A stretch of DNA of 49,214 nucleotides, taken from the NCBI GenBank assembly GCA_001515955.1, contig LOES01000050.1, positions 1 to 49,214 of the forward strand, written 5' to 3'. The position numbers and the translations under genes were made by a program. The DNA comes from Clostridia bacterium BRH_c25. GTDB lineage: Bacteria; Bacillota_A; Clostridia; Lutisporales; Lutisporaceae. The notes under the pieces are model-generated. The model searched no databases. It worked only from the letters and a program-made list of their open reading frames with translations, and was not told the origin of the DNA. This document shows, piece by piece, positions 16,217 through 24,412 of the stretch (positions are counted from its first letter, which is position 1; each line of letters starts with the position of its first letter).

Positions 16217-17809
16217 ATGAGTGAAATAGTTGGAAGCAAGGATTTACAACAGAATAACGCGTCTCTTGAGGAACTGGAAAACAAGTATGCGATGCTTCAG
16301 CACGAGAATGAAATTCTAACGGCAAAACTGAAATGGTATGAGGAACAATACAAGCTGAGCCAGGCAAATCGTTTCGGTAAATCAAGTGACACCGTACCCG
16401 CAGAACAAATTTCGTTCCTGAACGAGGCTGAAATAGCTCAAAGGCCGGAAGCTGAAGAGCCGGAGCTTGAAAAAATTGTTTACGAGAGAAAGAAGAGAAA
16501 GAGAGGAACCAACAAGGATTCCTTTGCAGATCTTCCTGTTGAGCGGATAGAATATGACCTACCCATTGATGAGAAGACCTGCCCTGTTTGCAATGGGATA
16601 ATGCACGCCATGTCCGAGGAAATCAGAAGAGAGCTTAAGGTGATTCCGGCACAGGTAAGCATCGTTGAGCATGTTAGAAAAATATACACTTGCAGAGCGT
16701 GTGAAAAGGTTGAGGAGAACGTACCAATTGTTACGGCACCTATGCCGGCGCCGGTCATATCCGGCAGCTTTGTGTCGCCGAGCCTGCTTGCCTTTGTCAT
16801 GCATCAGAAATATGTTGCCGCACTTCCCTTGTACAGGCAGGAGCAGATATTCAGGGAATACGGCATTGATATATCGAGGCAGAATATGGCTAACTGGATT
16901 ATAAAAGGTGCAGAGCTGTGGTTGGAGCCTTTATACGATAGAATGCACCAATATCTGCTTAAAGAGTCGTTCCTGCACGCGGATGAAAGTCCCATGCGGG
17001 TTTTGACAAAGGACGGAAAGCCCACCGACAGCAAGGCGTATATGTGGCTGTATGCGACAGGGCGGTACGGGAGGAAAATGGCGCTCTATGAGTACCAGCC
17101 ATCCAGGTCGGGCAAGCATGCAATGCGATTTCTCGAGGGATACTCCGGTTTCCTTCAAAGCGATGACTACAGCGGATATAATTCCGTTGAAAATGTCACC
17201 CGTGTCGGCTGCTTTGCACATGCACGAAGGTACTATACGGATGCGCTGAAAGCCATTCCCAAAGGAGTTTCTATTGAGTCCACCTATGCACATCAGGCTT
17301 TGGCGTTTTTCAAGAAACTGTTCATGCTTGAAAGCCAATGGAACGATCTGAGCGCAGAAAAGAGATATGAAAATAGACTGAAAGAAAGCAAGCCTGTACT
17401 GGAGGCTTATTTGGCGTGGCTTCAAGAAGTGCAGCCAAAGGTAGTCAGAAAGAGCAAGCTGGGGCAGGCTATTGCATACAGCATGTCAAACTGGGAACTG
17501 CTGACGAACTTTCTAAAGGATGGTCAGTGCGAACTCAGCAACAACAGGGCCGAGCGGGCAATCAAGCCCTTTGTAATCGGCAAGAAGAACTTTCTTTTTG
17601 CAAAATCACCCAATGGAGCCAAAGCCAGTGCGATCACATACAGTATTGCCGAAAGCGCCAAATTGAATGGGCTGAATACCTTTTATTACATAAAGTACTT
17701 GTTTGAGCAGTTGCCAAATATTAAGCTAGAGAAGCCCGAGGCTCTGGAACACCTGCTCCCATGGGCAGAAGATATTCCTGCAGAATGCAGGCTTGAGAAA
17801 AAGGCTTAA
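16217..17809 (+). CDS. tnpC: IS66 DDE transposase TnpC
   Basis: 530 aa from ATG 16217 (MSEIVGSKD); an upstream in-frame ATG at 16070 would overlap tnpB and is not needed. Order: coiled-coil N-terminus (ELENKYAMLQHENEILTAKL), zinc-finger-like CPVCNG and CRAC pairs, then the catalytic core with HADESPMRVL (first Asp), LQSDDYSGYNS (second Asp) and NNRAERAIKPFVIGKKN (Glu). All catalytic residues are present and the length is normal, so it is probably active. Confidence 0.92.
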   Translation: MSEIVGSKDLQQNNASLEELENKYAMLQHENEILTAKLKWYEEQYKLSQANRFGKSSDTVPAEQISFLNEAEIAQRPEAEEPELEKIVYERKKRKRGTNKDSFADLPVERIEYDLPIDEKTCPVCNGIMHAMSEEIRRELKVIPAQVSIVEHVRKIYTCRACEKVEENVPIVTAPMPAPVISGSFVSPSLLAFVMHQKYVAALPLYRQEQIFREYGIDISRQNMANWIIKGAELWLEPLYDRMHQYLLKESFLHADESPMRVLTKDGKPTDSKAYMWLYATGRYGRKMALYEYQPSRSGKHAMRFLEGYSGFLQSDDYSGYNSVENVTRVGCFAHARRYYTDALKAIPKGVSIESTYAHQALAFFKKLFMLESQWNDLSAEKRYENRLKESKPVLEAYLAWLQEVQPKVVRKSKLGQAIAYSMSNWELLTNFLKDGQCELSNNRAERAIKPFVIGKKNFLFAKSPNGAKASAITYSIAESAKLNGLNTFYYIKYLFEQLPNIKLEKPEALEHLLPWAEDIPAECRLEKKA

Positions 17810-17893
17810 AAGCATAAGTCCCATTTACGAGGATTATCTCATAGATGGGACTATTTTTGTATGTGGGTTATATTTGACGGATACGTATTAAAA

Positions 17894-18569
17894 TACCACC
17901 TGCTATGCAGGTGGTACAAAAGAGCTTTAGCGTGGGGTATGAAAAAGAGAACTCCTTTTGTTAAAATAGAAGAGGTTTCGTCAGCCAAATCTACATAACA
18001 AAAGGAGGTCATCCAAATGGATGAGAGTAGTTTATCACATACCAAGTGGGATTGCAAATATCACATTGTATTTGCTCCGAAGTTCAGAAGACAAGAAATT
18101 TTTGGAGAGAAAAAAACAGAGATAGGGAAAATTTTAAGACAGTTATGTGATAGAAAAGGGGTACAAATAATAGAAGCAAATGCGTGTCCTGACCATATAC
18201 ACATGCTTGTGACAATACCGCCTAAGATGAGCATATCAAGCTTCATGGGATACTTAAAGGGGAAGAGTAGTTTGATGATATTTGAGAAATATTCAAATCT
18301 CAAATATAAATACGGTAATAGACACTTTTAGTGTAGAGGCTATTATGTGACTACGGTGGGGCGTAATAAAAAAGCGATAGAAAAATATATAAAGGAACAA
18401 TTAAACGAAGATATGATATCTGACCAGATAAGTATAAAAGAGTACATGGACCCTTTTAAGGGTAGCAAGTAGCATTAAATGCGGCTGGCGAAACTAATAA
18501 GTGCCTTAAGGCACACGCAGGTCACAAGCCCTTATAGGGCTTAATAAATACCACCAGCTTAGCTGGTGG
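17894..18569 (+). mobile_element. IS200/IS605-like element, inactivated
   Basis: The left subterminal hairpin is TACCACCTGC/GCAGGTGGTA with a 3-nt loop (17894-17916). The right hairpin is CCACCAGCT/AGCTGGTGG (18551-18569). Further stems GTGCCTT/AAGGCAC and AAGCCCTTATAGGGCTT lie between the gene and the right end. Hairpin ends rather than inverted repeats, plus a Y1 transposase gene, define the family. It lies immediately next to the right end of the IS66 element. Confidence 0.85.
18017..18472 (+). pseudogene. tnpA: Y1 (HUH) transposase TnpA with an internal amber stop
   Basis: The frame from ATG 18017 encodes an IS200/IS605 TnpA: HTKWDCKYHIVFAPKFRR, the HUH motif in PDHIHMLV, and SSFMGYLKGKSS. 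After GNRHF, codon 105 (18329-18331) is TAG where family members normally have Trp (F-W-C-R-G-Y-Y); the same frame then continues CRGYYVTTVGRNKKAIEKYI to a natural stop at 18470-18472. The candidate catalytic Tyr (position 124, in KAIEKYIKEQ) is beyond the stop, so the short product should be inactive unless the amber codon is read through. Confidence 0.88.
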
Positions 18570-18686
18570 ATGATTATTATGAGTAAAACTATCTTATATG
18601 GCAAGAGATGGAACACCTACCGTCGTGCAGTCTAACCTCCCTTTTAGTATACTATGAGAAAGTAATCTAAGGGGGGAGGTTTTATT

Positions 18687-19188
18687 GTGGATTCTACTAC
18701 TGAAAATATGCTTCTCTGGGAGCAGAGGATTAAAGAAAGACTTCAGGATGGAATGATAATTGATAATTGGTGTGAAAAGAATGGTGTAAACAAGCATCAG
18801 TATTATTATTGGAACCGCCGGATTCGTGAAAAAAAGCTAATGAGGAAATGATTTTTGCTGACGTTACCTCAACACTTTCAAAATCTGACTCTAAAGGACA
18901 GAATTCAGCTCCAACATCTGATATTCAAATCCTATACAACGGCTTCCGAGTAATCGTTCCAAGTGATTTCCTTTTCTGCAATAAACGCCACAACTCATTA
19001 CGTGTATTACGCTGGGATGGCAACGGTTTTATTCTAGTTACTAAATCACTTTCTGATGAGATGAAGAAAACCAAGGCGAAGTACGTGACATAACAAAACG
19101 CCAACTGGAATGGCTCCTCACAGGTCTGCATGTTGATCAGAAAAAAGCACATCCTGACAGTATTGATACCTCCGGAATAATTTTCTAA
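18687..19188 (+). pseudogene. Degenerate tnpA-tnpB of a second IS66 element
   Basis: GTG 18687, behind GGGGGGAGG, starts an IS66 TnpA-like segment (NWCEKNGVNKHQYYYWNRR) that stops at 18849. An overlapping frame from ATG 18848 gives a TnpA-type tail (IQILYNGFRVIVPSDF) that runs directly into the middle of TnpB (LFCNKRHNSLRVLRWDGNGF), which implies a deletion. After a further frameshift the TnpB end (DITKRQLEWLLTGLHVDQ) is readable to about 19188. No piece can work alone. A long CCTCCC/GGGAGG stem precedes it (about 18630-18680). Confidence 0.75.
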
Positions 19189-19270
19189 AAATACCCTGAA
19201 ACACTAGTAAAATAGCGGTTTTTACGGTATAATAGAAGCAGTAAATCACTCGCTAGATGGAGGCTCATAT

Positions 19271-19322
19271 ATGCAGTCTGTCAATGAAAAAGATCAGCGT
19301 ATCCAACAACTTGAGAACGAAA
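19271..19322 (+). pseudogene. N-terminal scrap of the second element's tnpC
   Basis: ATG 19271 behind GGAGG starts MQSVNEKDQRIQQLENE, a coiled-coil start typical of IS66 TnpC. After about 17 codons it is cut at 19323, where the exact right end of a different IS66 copy begins. The longer open frame to 19486 is an accidental continuation into antisense DNA. Confidence 0.65.
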
Positions 19323-19573
19323 GTATCCGTCAAATACAGCCCACATATAAAAACAGTCCCATCTATGAGATAATTCTCGTAAATGGGACTCGTGCTTTTG
19401 AACCTTCTTCTCAAGCCTGCATTCTGCAGGAATACCCTCTGCCCATGGAAGCAGATGGTCCAAGGCCTCGGGTCTATCCAGCTTAATATTTGGCAGCTGC
19501 TCGAACAAGTACTTCATGTAATAGAATGTATTTAATCCATTCAATTTAGCGATCTCGGCAATAAATCCTAACA
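19323..19573 (-). mobile_element. Truncated IS66 copy inserted in reverse
   Basis: The plus-strand sequence from 19323 starts GTATCCGTCAAATA, the same right end as the intact IS66 at 15388-17884. The minus strand encodes the tnpC C-terminus (AKLNGLNTFYYMKYLFEQLP, then LLPWAEGIPAECRLEKK), close to but not identical with the intact copy. Everything upstream in that copy is missing; the cut lies in the fold-back palindrome at 19549-19596. Confidence 0.8.
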
Positions 19574-19596
19574 TTAGGATTTATTGCCGAGATCGC
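19549..19596. repeat. 48-bp perfect fold-back palindrome
   Basis: Two exact 23-bp arms around CA. The left arm is the end of the reversed tnpC fragment; the right arm is the same sequence in the opposite orientation, joined directly to the tnpC tail of the other IS66. Confidence 0.9.
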
Positions 19597-19891
19597 AGTG
19601 AAACCCGTAGCAATCACAAGAAAGAACTCCTTGTTCTCTGATTCTGTTAAAGGAGCAGAAGCCTCTGCCATCATATTCAGCATCATTGGCACGGCAACAG
19701 CTAATAATCTGGATCCCTATAAATATCTTGAATATATCTTCCGCCATCTGCCGAACCTTGATTTTAAGTCAGATGATCCGATATTGGATTCCTATCTGCC
19801 TTGGTCAGAAAAAGTGCAGCTTGAATGTAAAATACAGAATGCAGGAACAGCCGGAAACAAAAACAAGGAGGTGTGTTGTGAGTCAGCCTAA
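19597..19891 (+). pseudogene. C-terminal fragment of the second element's tnpC
   Basis: The frame reads AVKPVAITRKNSLFSDSVKG and then EASAIIFSIIGTATANNLDP to a stop at 19889-19891. This is the end of the IS66 catalytic core (just after the Glu motif) plus the usual tail PWSEKVQLECK. The Asp residues and most of the protein are gone. Confidence 0.8.
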
Positions 19892-20156
19892 TATCGATTT
19901 TATGATGAACATGACAAAGGAATATCTCAGCGGCAAAATGGATGACACTGCTTATTATCTGGATTTTCCATATGAGTTGGAACAACGATACAAGAAGATG
20001 CATCGTGAGGATGATGATTATTGTGAATTGATATATGAATGCTTATATGAAGAAGGAGTAGCCTTGTACCAAGAGTTATCCGACACGGAATTTAAAAAGC
20101 TTATACGAAAGCAGTACAATTATATCAAAAAAATTGCTAAAGAAGGATTTTATTAA
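19878..20156 (+). CDS. Small acidic protein downstream of IS66 tnpC
   Basis: 92 aa from GTG 19878 with a strong AAGGAGGTG site, overlapping the tnpC fragment by 14 bases. The sequence (MSQPNIDFMMNMTKEYLSGK, then FPYELEQRYKKMHREDDDY) is acidic and helical with no catalytic motif. Its coupling to the end of tnpC suggests a passenger gene of the second IS66 element. The frame is intact although the element is wrecked. Function unknown. Confidence 0.6.
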   Translation: MSQPNIDFMMNMTKEYLSGKMDDTAYYLDFPYELEQRYKKMHREDDDYCELIYECLYEEGVALYQELSDTEFKKLIRKQYNYIKKIAKEGFY

Positions 20157-20159
20157 AAA

Positions 20160-20193
20160 CAGCTCCACCGGTTTGAAGTGAAGCTGCTTTTTT
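20160..20193 (+). terminator. Intrinsic terminator
   Basis: CAGCTCCAC / GTGAAGCTG stem (one mismatch) with a 9-nt loop, followed by C and six T residues (20188-20193), four bases after the passenger-gene stop. Confidence 0.8.
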
Positions 20194-20347
20194 GGAATAC
20201 GGTATATGTTCCATCGCTTAACATCATGTCTCGAATACTAAAAATAATAAAAAAGTGCACCTCTAAATATTAGAATTTTGTCTATTATTTGAGATGAGTT
20301 TCACTTGAAGTCTCATAGTATTTTTTCATGTCGCAACATTATCCTTT

Positions 20348-21385
20348 TTACATCCTCTTGAACCTTCCAATAATAAAAGGAAAATAATTATTTATTAAAT
20401 ATATAAGGGGTATGATTATTAATACTGTAACAACTGTATCTATGCTGCTTAATATAAATGAACCCCTTAAATATGTCTCTGTTATGTTATGAAACATTGA
20501 GTGGTAATGTATTACTTCAATTTTTACAAGCCAATGAATTGCCATTATTATCAAAGCATTTTTCCCTATGTACTCTAGTACTTTATTCGTTTTTATGCAT
20601 ATTGAAAGTGATAGACAAAGGTATATACCTGCTAGTGCAGCAATGTAAGTATATATTATATTTTCGCCTAATAAATTATAAGCAAGGGAGACTATACCAT
20701 TATTAGGTATAATGAAGTACATTAGTATAATAGAAAGAATACTGATTATATAGTAAAGAACAGTAATTTTTAAATTTGTTAAAAAGGCTTTCTTCTTACA
20801 GATATATCCTAGGCCATAGAATACTATACCTGTAAGTGCAGCATCTGCACTCCACGGGATATAGCTTTTTATGTATACCGATAATAAAAACCCTGATACA
20901 GCACAAACTAATAATGAAATTACCATATAGGTATTGTTCTTGATTTCAGATAAGTAGAAAAATAGTGATTCTACAACAAACAAACAAGTTAAGAACCAAA
21001 GTACAGGATTGTAGGGCAGATAGTTATCTGCACCTTGAGATAAAATCAAGCTAATAACCATTTTAACTTGATTAATTTCAGTATTATTAATATTCTCCTT
21101 AATAATCAGCCAATAAAAGTAGCTTATAAGTCCAAAACAGAAATAAGGTACAACTAGAGTTTTGAATTTTACACTAAGAAACTTTATCAAAGAGGCATAT
21201 TTATTTATACTAAAAAGATATCCGGATAAGAAAAAGAACAGATGCATGTGGAAAGAATATATATATCTTTTTCCTATATAAGTTGTCTCAGGTCCATTCC
21301 ATATATGTCCCAGAACTACAAGTAGTATACCAATTCCTTTAGCTATATCAATCCACCGCACTCTATCGCTGCTCTCACAACACAT
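20348..21385 (-). CDS. Membrane acyltransferase (acyltransferase-3 / OafA-like)
   Basis: 345 aa from the minus-strand ATG at 21385, 9 bases after GGAG; two upstream ATGs (21391 and 21463) are less well placed. Signature WIDIAKGIGILLVVLGH at the N-terminus (catalytic His of the acyltransferase-3 family) and YSFHMHLFFFLSGYLFS in the next helix, then about ten membrane segments. These enzymes move acetyl or other acyl groups across the membrane onto surface sugars. It is transcribed away from the glycan genes and could O-acetylate the island's glycan. Acceptor unknown. Confidence 0.85.
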   Translation of the reverse strand: MCCESSDRVRWIDIAKGIGILLVVLGHIWNGPETTYIGKRYIYSFHMHLFFFLSGYLFSINKYASLIKFLSVKFKTLVVPYFCFGLISYFYWLIIKENINNTEINQVKMVISLILSQGADNYLPYNPVLWFLTCLFVVESLFFYLSEIKNNTYMVISLLVCAVSGFLLSVYIKSYIPWSADAALTGIVFYGLGYICKKKAFLTNLKITVLYYIISILSIILMYFIIPNNGIVSLAYNLLGENIIYTYIAALAGIYLCLSLSICIKTNKVLEYIGKNALIIMAIHWLVKIEVIHYHSMFHNITETYLRGSFILSSIDTVVTVLIIIPLIYLINNYFPFIIGRFKRM

Positions 21386-21795
21386 TTTCATTTTCTCCTT
21401 TTGTCTGATATAATTTGTCAATATAATATTAGCCATATATTGTGGAAATCCTCTAATTATCAACTTTATATTTTATTATAATTTTGTATCGTATCATCGG
21501 CTGTGGGGGTACAAAGCTTGTGAGAAAAAGAAATCTTTTATGGTTGTATATTATTGATATCTCCAAAGACTTACGTCATTTTGAATAGGAATATCATTAT
21601 ACGTTTTTCTTTCCGAAATATTTATTTCCCCCAATTATATTGTACAAACCACATGCCGTGCTTGCAAAAAGCAAACATAGGTCAAAAACCATATTGTAAT
21701 TCCAGAACATTAACATTGAATTATATTGCCCATTGTTATAATATATAAAGTGAGTATTATTCTATGCATTTAAATAAAAGACAAGGAGTACACGC
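21386..21795. other. AT-rich divergent intergenic region
   Basis: About 410 bp between the divergent acyltransferase and ligase genes. I see no protein gene or stable RNA. A possible plus-strand promoter is TTGAAT (21716-21721) with TATAAT (21737-21742), but the 15-bp spacing is short. The ribosome site ACAAGGAG is at 21781-21788. Confidence 0.4.
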
Positions 21796-24279
21796 ATGGG
21801 TAAATCAATAAAAGTATCTAAACAAAGGGTAAACCATAAAAAATCTATAAATGATGAAATGAATGTAAACTCATTTAATTATATTTTTATATTATTGATT
21901 TCTATGTTTATAATCATAATTCCATTTTATAGAGGGCTATACTTCAGAGAGAACTATATACCGTCTGTAATATATATAAGTGGAATATTTGTATTATATA
22001 TATTATATAAGTTTATAAAAAGAGATGAAAAGCTATCAATTTCATATTTTGATATTGCAGTATTACTTCTTCCTATCATATATATGATTTCGTTCTTTGT
22101 AGCAGTAAACTCCAAGGATGCTTTAGATGAAGTATTAAAGTATGCTAGTTACTTTATGATTTATAAAATGGTTGCAGATTTGTGTGTTACTGAGAAAAAA
22201 TCGAAGCTTATGATGGAGATAGTTCTCTTCTCAATACTTGTATCAACTACTGCAGCAATACTGACAGTGGGTGGAGTTCTGGACCTAAAAGGAGTTTTCG
22301 TGAGCAATAGATTCCATGGAGCATATCAGTATCCCAATACTACAGCTGCAGTTATAGGTGCAGGATTGATGTTAGCATTTGGATTGATAAATGAAGGGAA
22401 AATGCGTTTATCGAGTTTATATTATCAGGCGGTTATAACGACGCTGCTGACAGCTTTCATACTAACCTTATCAAGGGGTGCATTTGTAGTTTTCGCATTG
22501 GTTTTCTTATTATACTTTGTTATAACTCCGGCACAGAAAAAGCTGAAGCTGATTTATAATGCGTTTTTTTCTTTGGTTGTTGTGATACCACTGGCAATGG
22601 CATTTTATAATAATTTTACAGGCATACGTTTTATTCTATACTATATTGCATCAGTTTTAATAAGTGTAGTACTTCAATTCATGCTATTCACTATTGAAAA
22701 AAAATATATTGATAGAATTAACTCACGTTTCTTAAGCATTTCTGTGGTCGCCGCCCTTGTGGTTATAACCTTGATTTCCTCTGTTGCTATTAGCTATAAG
22801 GTGCCGATTACTTATAATATAATGCATAAGGGCGATGAAGAAAGTTCGTGGAAGGTCCAAAGCTTAACCGTAAAAGATCTTATTCCTGGTACTAAATATA
22901 AATTAAGCTTTGATGTAAAATCTAATATGCAGACTAACTATAGTTATCTGGCTATTGTTAGCAGTAAGGAAGCAGATAAGTCCGATGTGAAGCTGGCAAG
23001 TGTTAATGGATCAGTAGAAGAAAGCTATACTCCTGTAGACCTCGACTTTATAACACCAGATAATGTAAACACTGTTACTGTTGCGCTTTACAACCGTGAG
23101 CCAGAGTCTTATACAATGTACAGGAACATTAAGATAACTGATGAGTGGGGCTCAATAGTGAAGCAGTTTAAACAATATAAATTCATTCCTAAGGTAGTTG
23201 CTGACAGGCTGACAGATATTAGTTTCAGTACAAGAAATTTGACAGAAAGATTTATTTTTAACAAAGATGGAATGAAAGTATTTAGTGATTATTTCTTGGT
23301 AGGAGCAGGTGGTGGTGGTTGGAAGAATATTTATAATAAGTATCAATCCTATCCCTACAACACTAAAGAAGCGCATAACTTTTATGTTCAAATGCTGGTA
23401 GAGACAGGTATACTGGGAGCAATTGCATTTGGCTTTATATTATTTATGATTGGCAAAGGTCTTTACAATGTTATAAAAAGTGATAGAAATGATAGTATTA
23501 TATATGCATTTATGGCTGCTCTAGTTTTATTGGTGCACTCATATTTTGACTTTGACCTGTCATTATCTGCAATTACATTTTTGTTGTGGATTATAATAGG
23601 ACTGATTGGAGCTCGCTCTAGTAAGAAGTTAAAAATGCCAAAGGAAAACTTTGCTAAAGGATTCGCATCCGTTGCAGCTATAGTAGTACTGATGACAAGT
23701 TTATCTATATATATGGGGATGTTAAATGGTAGAACGGCTACGTCGCTTATAAATAGTGACACAAACAAATCAGTTAAATTATATGAGAAGGCAATGAGCC
23801 AGGATCGGTTTAATGCTGCTTATAGGATGGATTATGCACAAGTTATGAATGCAATGTACCAAAATACTAAAAATCAGCTGTATTTAGATAATATGTATAA
23901 TGCAATTGACGAAACGATAAAAAGTGAGGGATATAAGTTTGAATATGTGAATGTAATTATTCAGCTTATGATGAGAAATGGAAGACTGGAAGAGGCATCA
24001 GAAATTGCTAATAAGCTTGTAGATTATAGACCAATGGATCAGAATGCTTACCTTTTAGACATATCAACCAATTATGCAATAGCCAAAGAATATTTTGATT
24101 CAAATCAGCATGTTAAGGCAACACCTTATTTAAAGAGTATTATAATTGCGTCCGATAAGCTTGAGGCTGCAAAAGAAAGATCTTTAGAGCCAATAGTTGT
24201 GGCAGATAAAATTGGAGATATGATTGAGATTGCGAATACCTGGCTGGAAGTTGCGGAGAAAGAGGCAGGAACAAAATAA
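21796..24279 (+). CDS. O-antigen ligase / polymerase family membrane protein with TPR tail
   Basis: 827 aa. Many membrane helices fill about residues 25-330, with the early motif FHGAYQYPNTTAAVIGAGLM and LTLSRGAFVVFALVF. A long extracytoplasmic region follows, containing the Wzy_C signature GGWKNIYN, then KEAHNFYVQMLVETGILG. More helices come next, and a C-terminal TPR-like helical repeat region spans about residues 660-815. This layout is that of Wzy_C enzymes that polymerise sugars or transfer finished glycans to lipid or protein; the WsaB oligosaccharyl transferase of S-layer glycosylation belongs to this family. As the first plus-strand gene of the island it may be the transferase for the final glycan. 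Polymerase versus protein transferase cannot be decided from sequence. Confidence 0.8.
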   Translation: MGKSIKVSKQRVNHKKSINDEMNVNSFNYIFILLISMFIIIIPFYRGLYFRENYIPSVIYISGIFVLYILYKFIKRDEKLSISYFDIAVLLLPIIYMISFFVAVNSKDALDEVLKYASYFMIYKMVADLCVTEKKSKLMMEIVLFSILVSTTAAILTVGGVLDLKGVFVSNRFHGAYQYPNTTAAVIGAGLMLAFGLINEGKMRLSSLYYQAVITTLLTAFILTLSRGAFVVFALVFLLYFVITPAQKKLKLIYNAFFSLVVVIPLAMAFYNNFTGIRFILYYIASVLISVVLQFMLFTIEKKYIDRINSRFLSISVVAALVVITLISSVAISYKVPITYNIMHKGDEESSWKVQSLTVKDLIPGTKYKLSFDVKSNMQTNYSYLAIVSSKEADKSDVKLASVNGSVEESYTPVDLDFITPDNVNTVTVALYNREPESYTMYRNIKITDEWGSIVKQFKQYKFIPKVVADRLTDISFSTRNLTERFIFNKDGMKVFSDYFLVGAGGGGWKNIYNKYQSYPYNTKEAHNFYVQMLVETGILGAIAFGFILFMIGKGLYNVIKSDRNDSIIYAFMAALVLLVHSYFDFDLSLSAITFLLWIIIGLIGARSSKKLKMPKENFAKGFASVAAIVVLMTSLSIYMGMLNGRTATSLINSDTNKSVKLYEKAMSQDRFNAAYRMDYAQVMNAMYQNTKNQLYLDNMYNAIDETIKSEGYKFEYVNVIIQLMMRNGRLEEASEIANKLVDYRPMDQNAYLLDISTNYAIAKEYFDSNQHVKATPYLKSIIIASDKLEAAKERSLEPIVVADKIGDMIEIANTWLEVAEKEAGTK

Positions 24280-24412
24280 TAGTAAATAGTCTATGTCATA
24301 GAAGTTATGTAATATATGATACAGCAATGTTTATATTTAATGATTGACATTACAATACATTATTTAATTTTTTATTTATTTACTTGAATTGAGTGACTTG
24401 GGGGTGAAGGTT

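Larger units (their letters stand above)
15388..17884 (+). mobile_element. IS66-family insertion sequence, apparently intact
   Basis: A 2497-bp element. The left end starts GTAAGCGTCAAAAATAACAC at 15388; the right end, read on the minus strand from 17884, starts GTATCCGTCAAATATAACCC, an imperfect inverted repeat of the IS66 GTAAGCG type. Between them lie tnpA, tnpB and tnpC in the standard order with the usual overlaps. The flanking 8-mers (ATCTAAAT and GTATTAAA) do not match, so no target duplication is visible; the IS200-like element abutting the right end may have altered it. Confidence 0.9.

Noticed and set aside
15380..17892. 8-bp target-site duplication around the intact IS66
   Set aside because: The flanks read ATCTAAAT and GTATTAAA and do not match.
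19271..19486. A 71-aa gene starting at 19271
   Set aside because: Only the first 17 codons are native tnpC; the rest is antisense of an inserted IS66 fragment.
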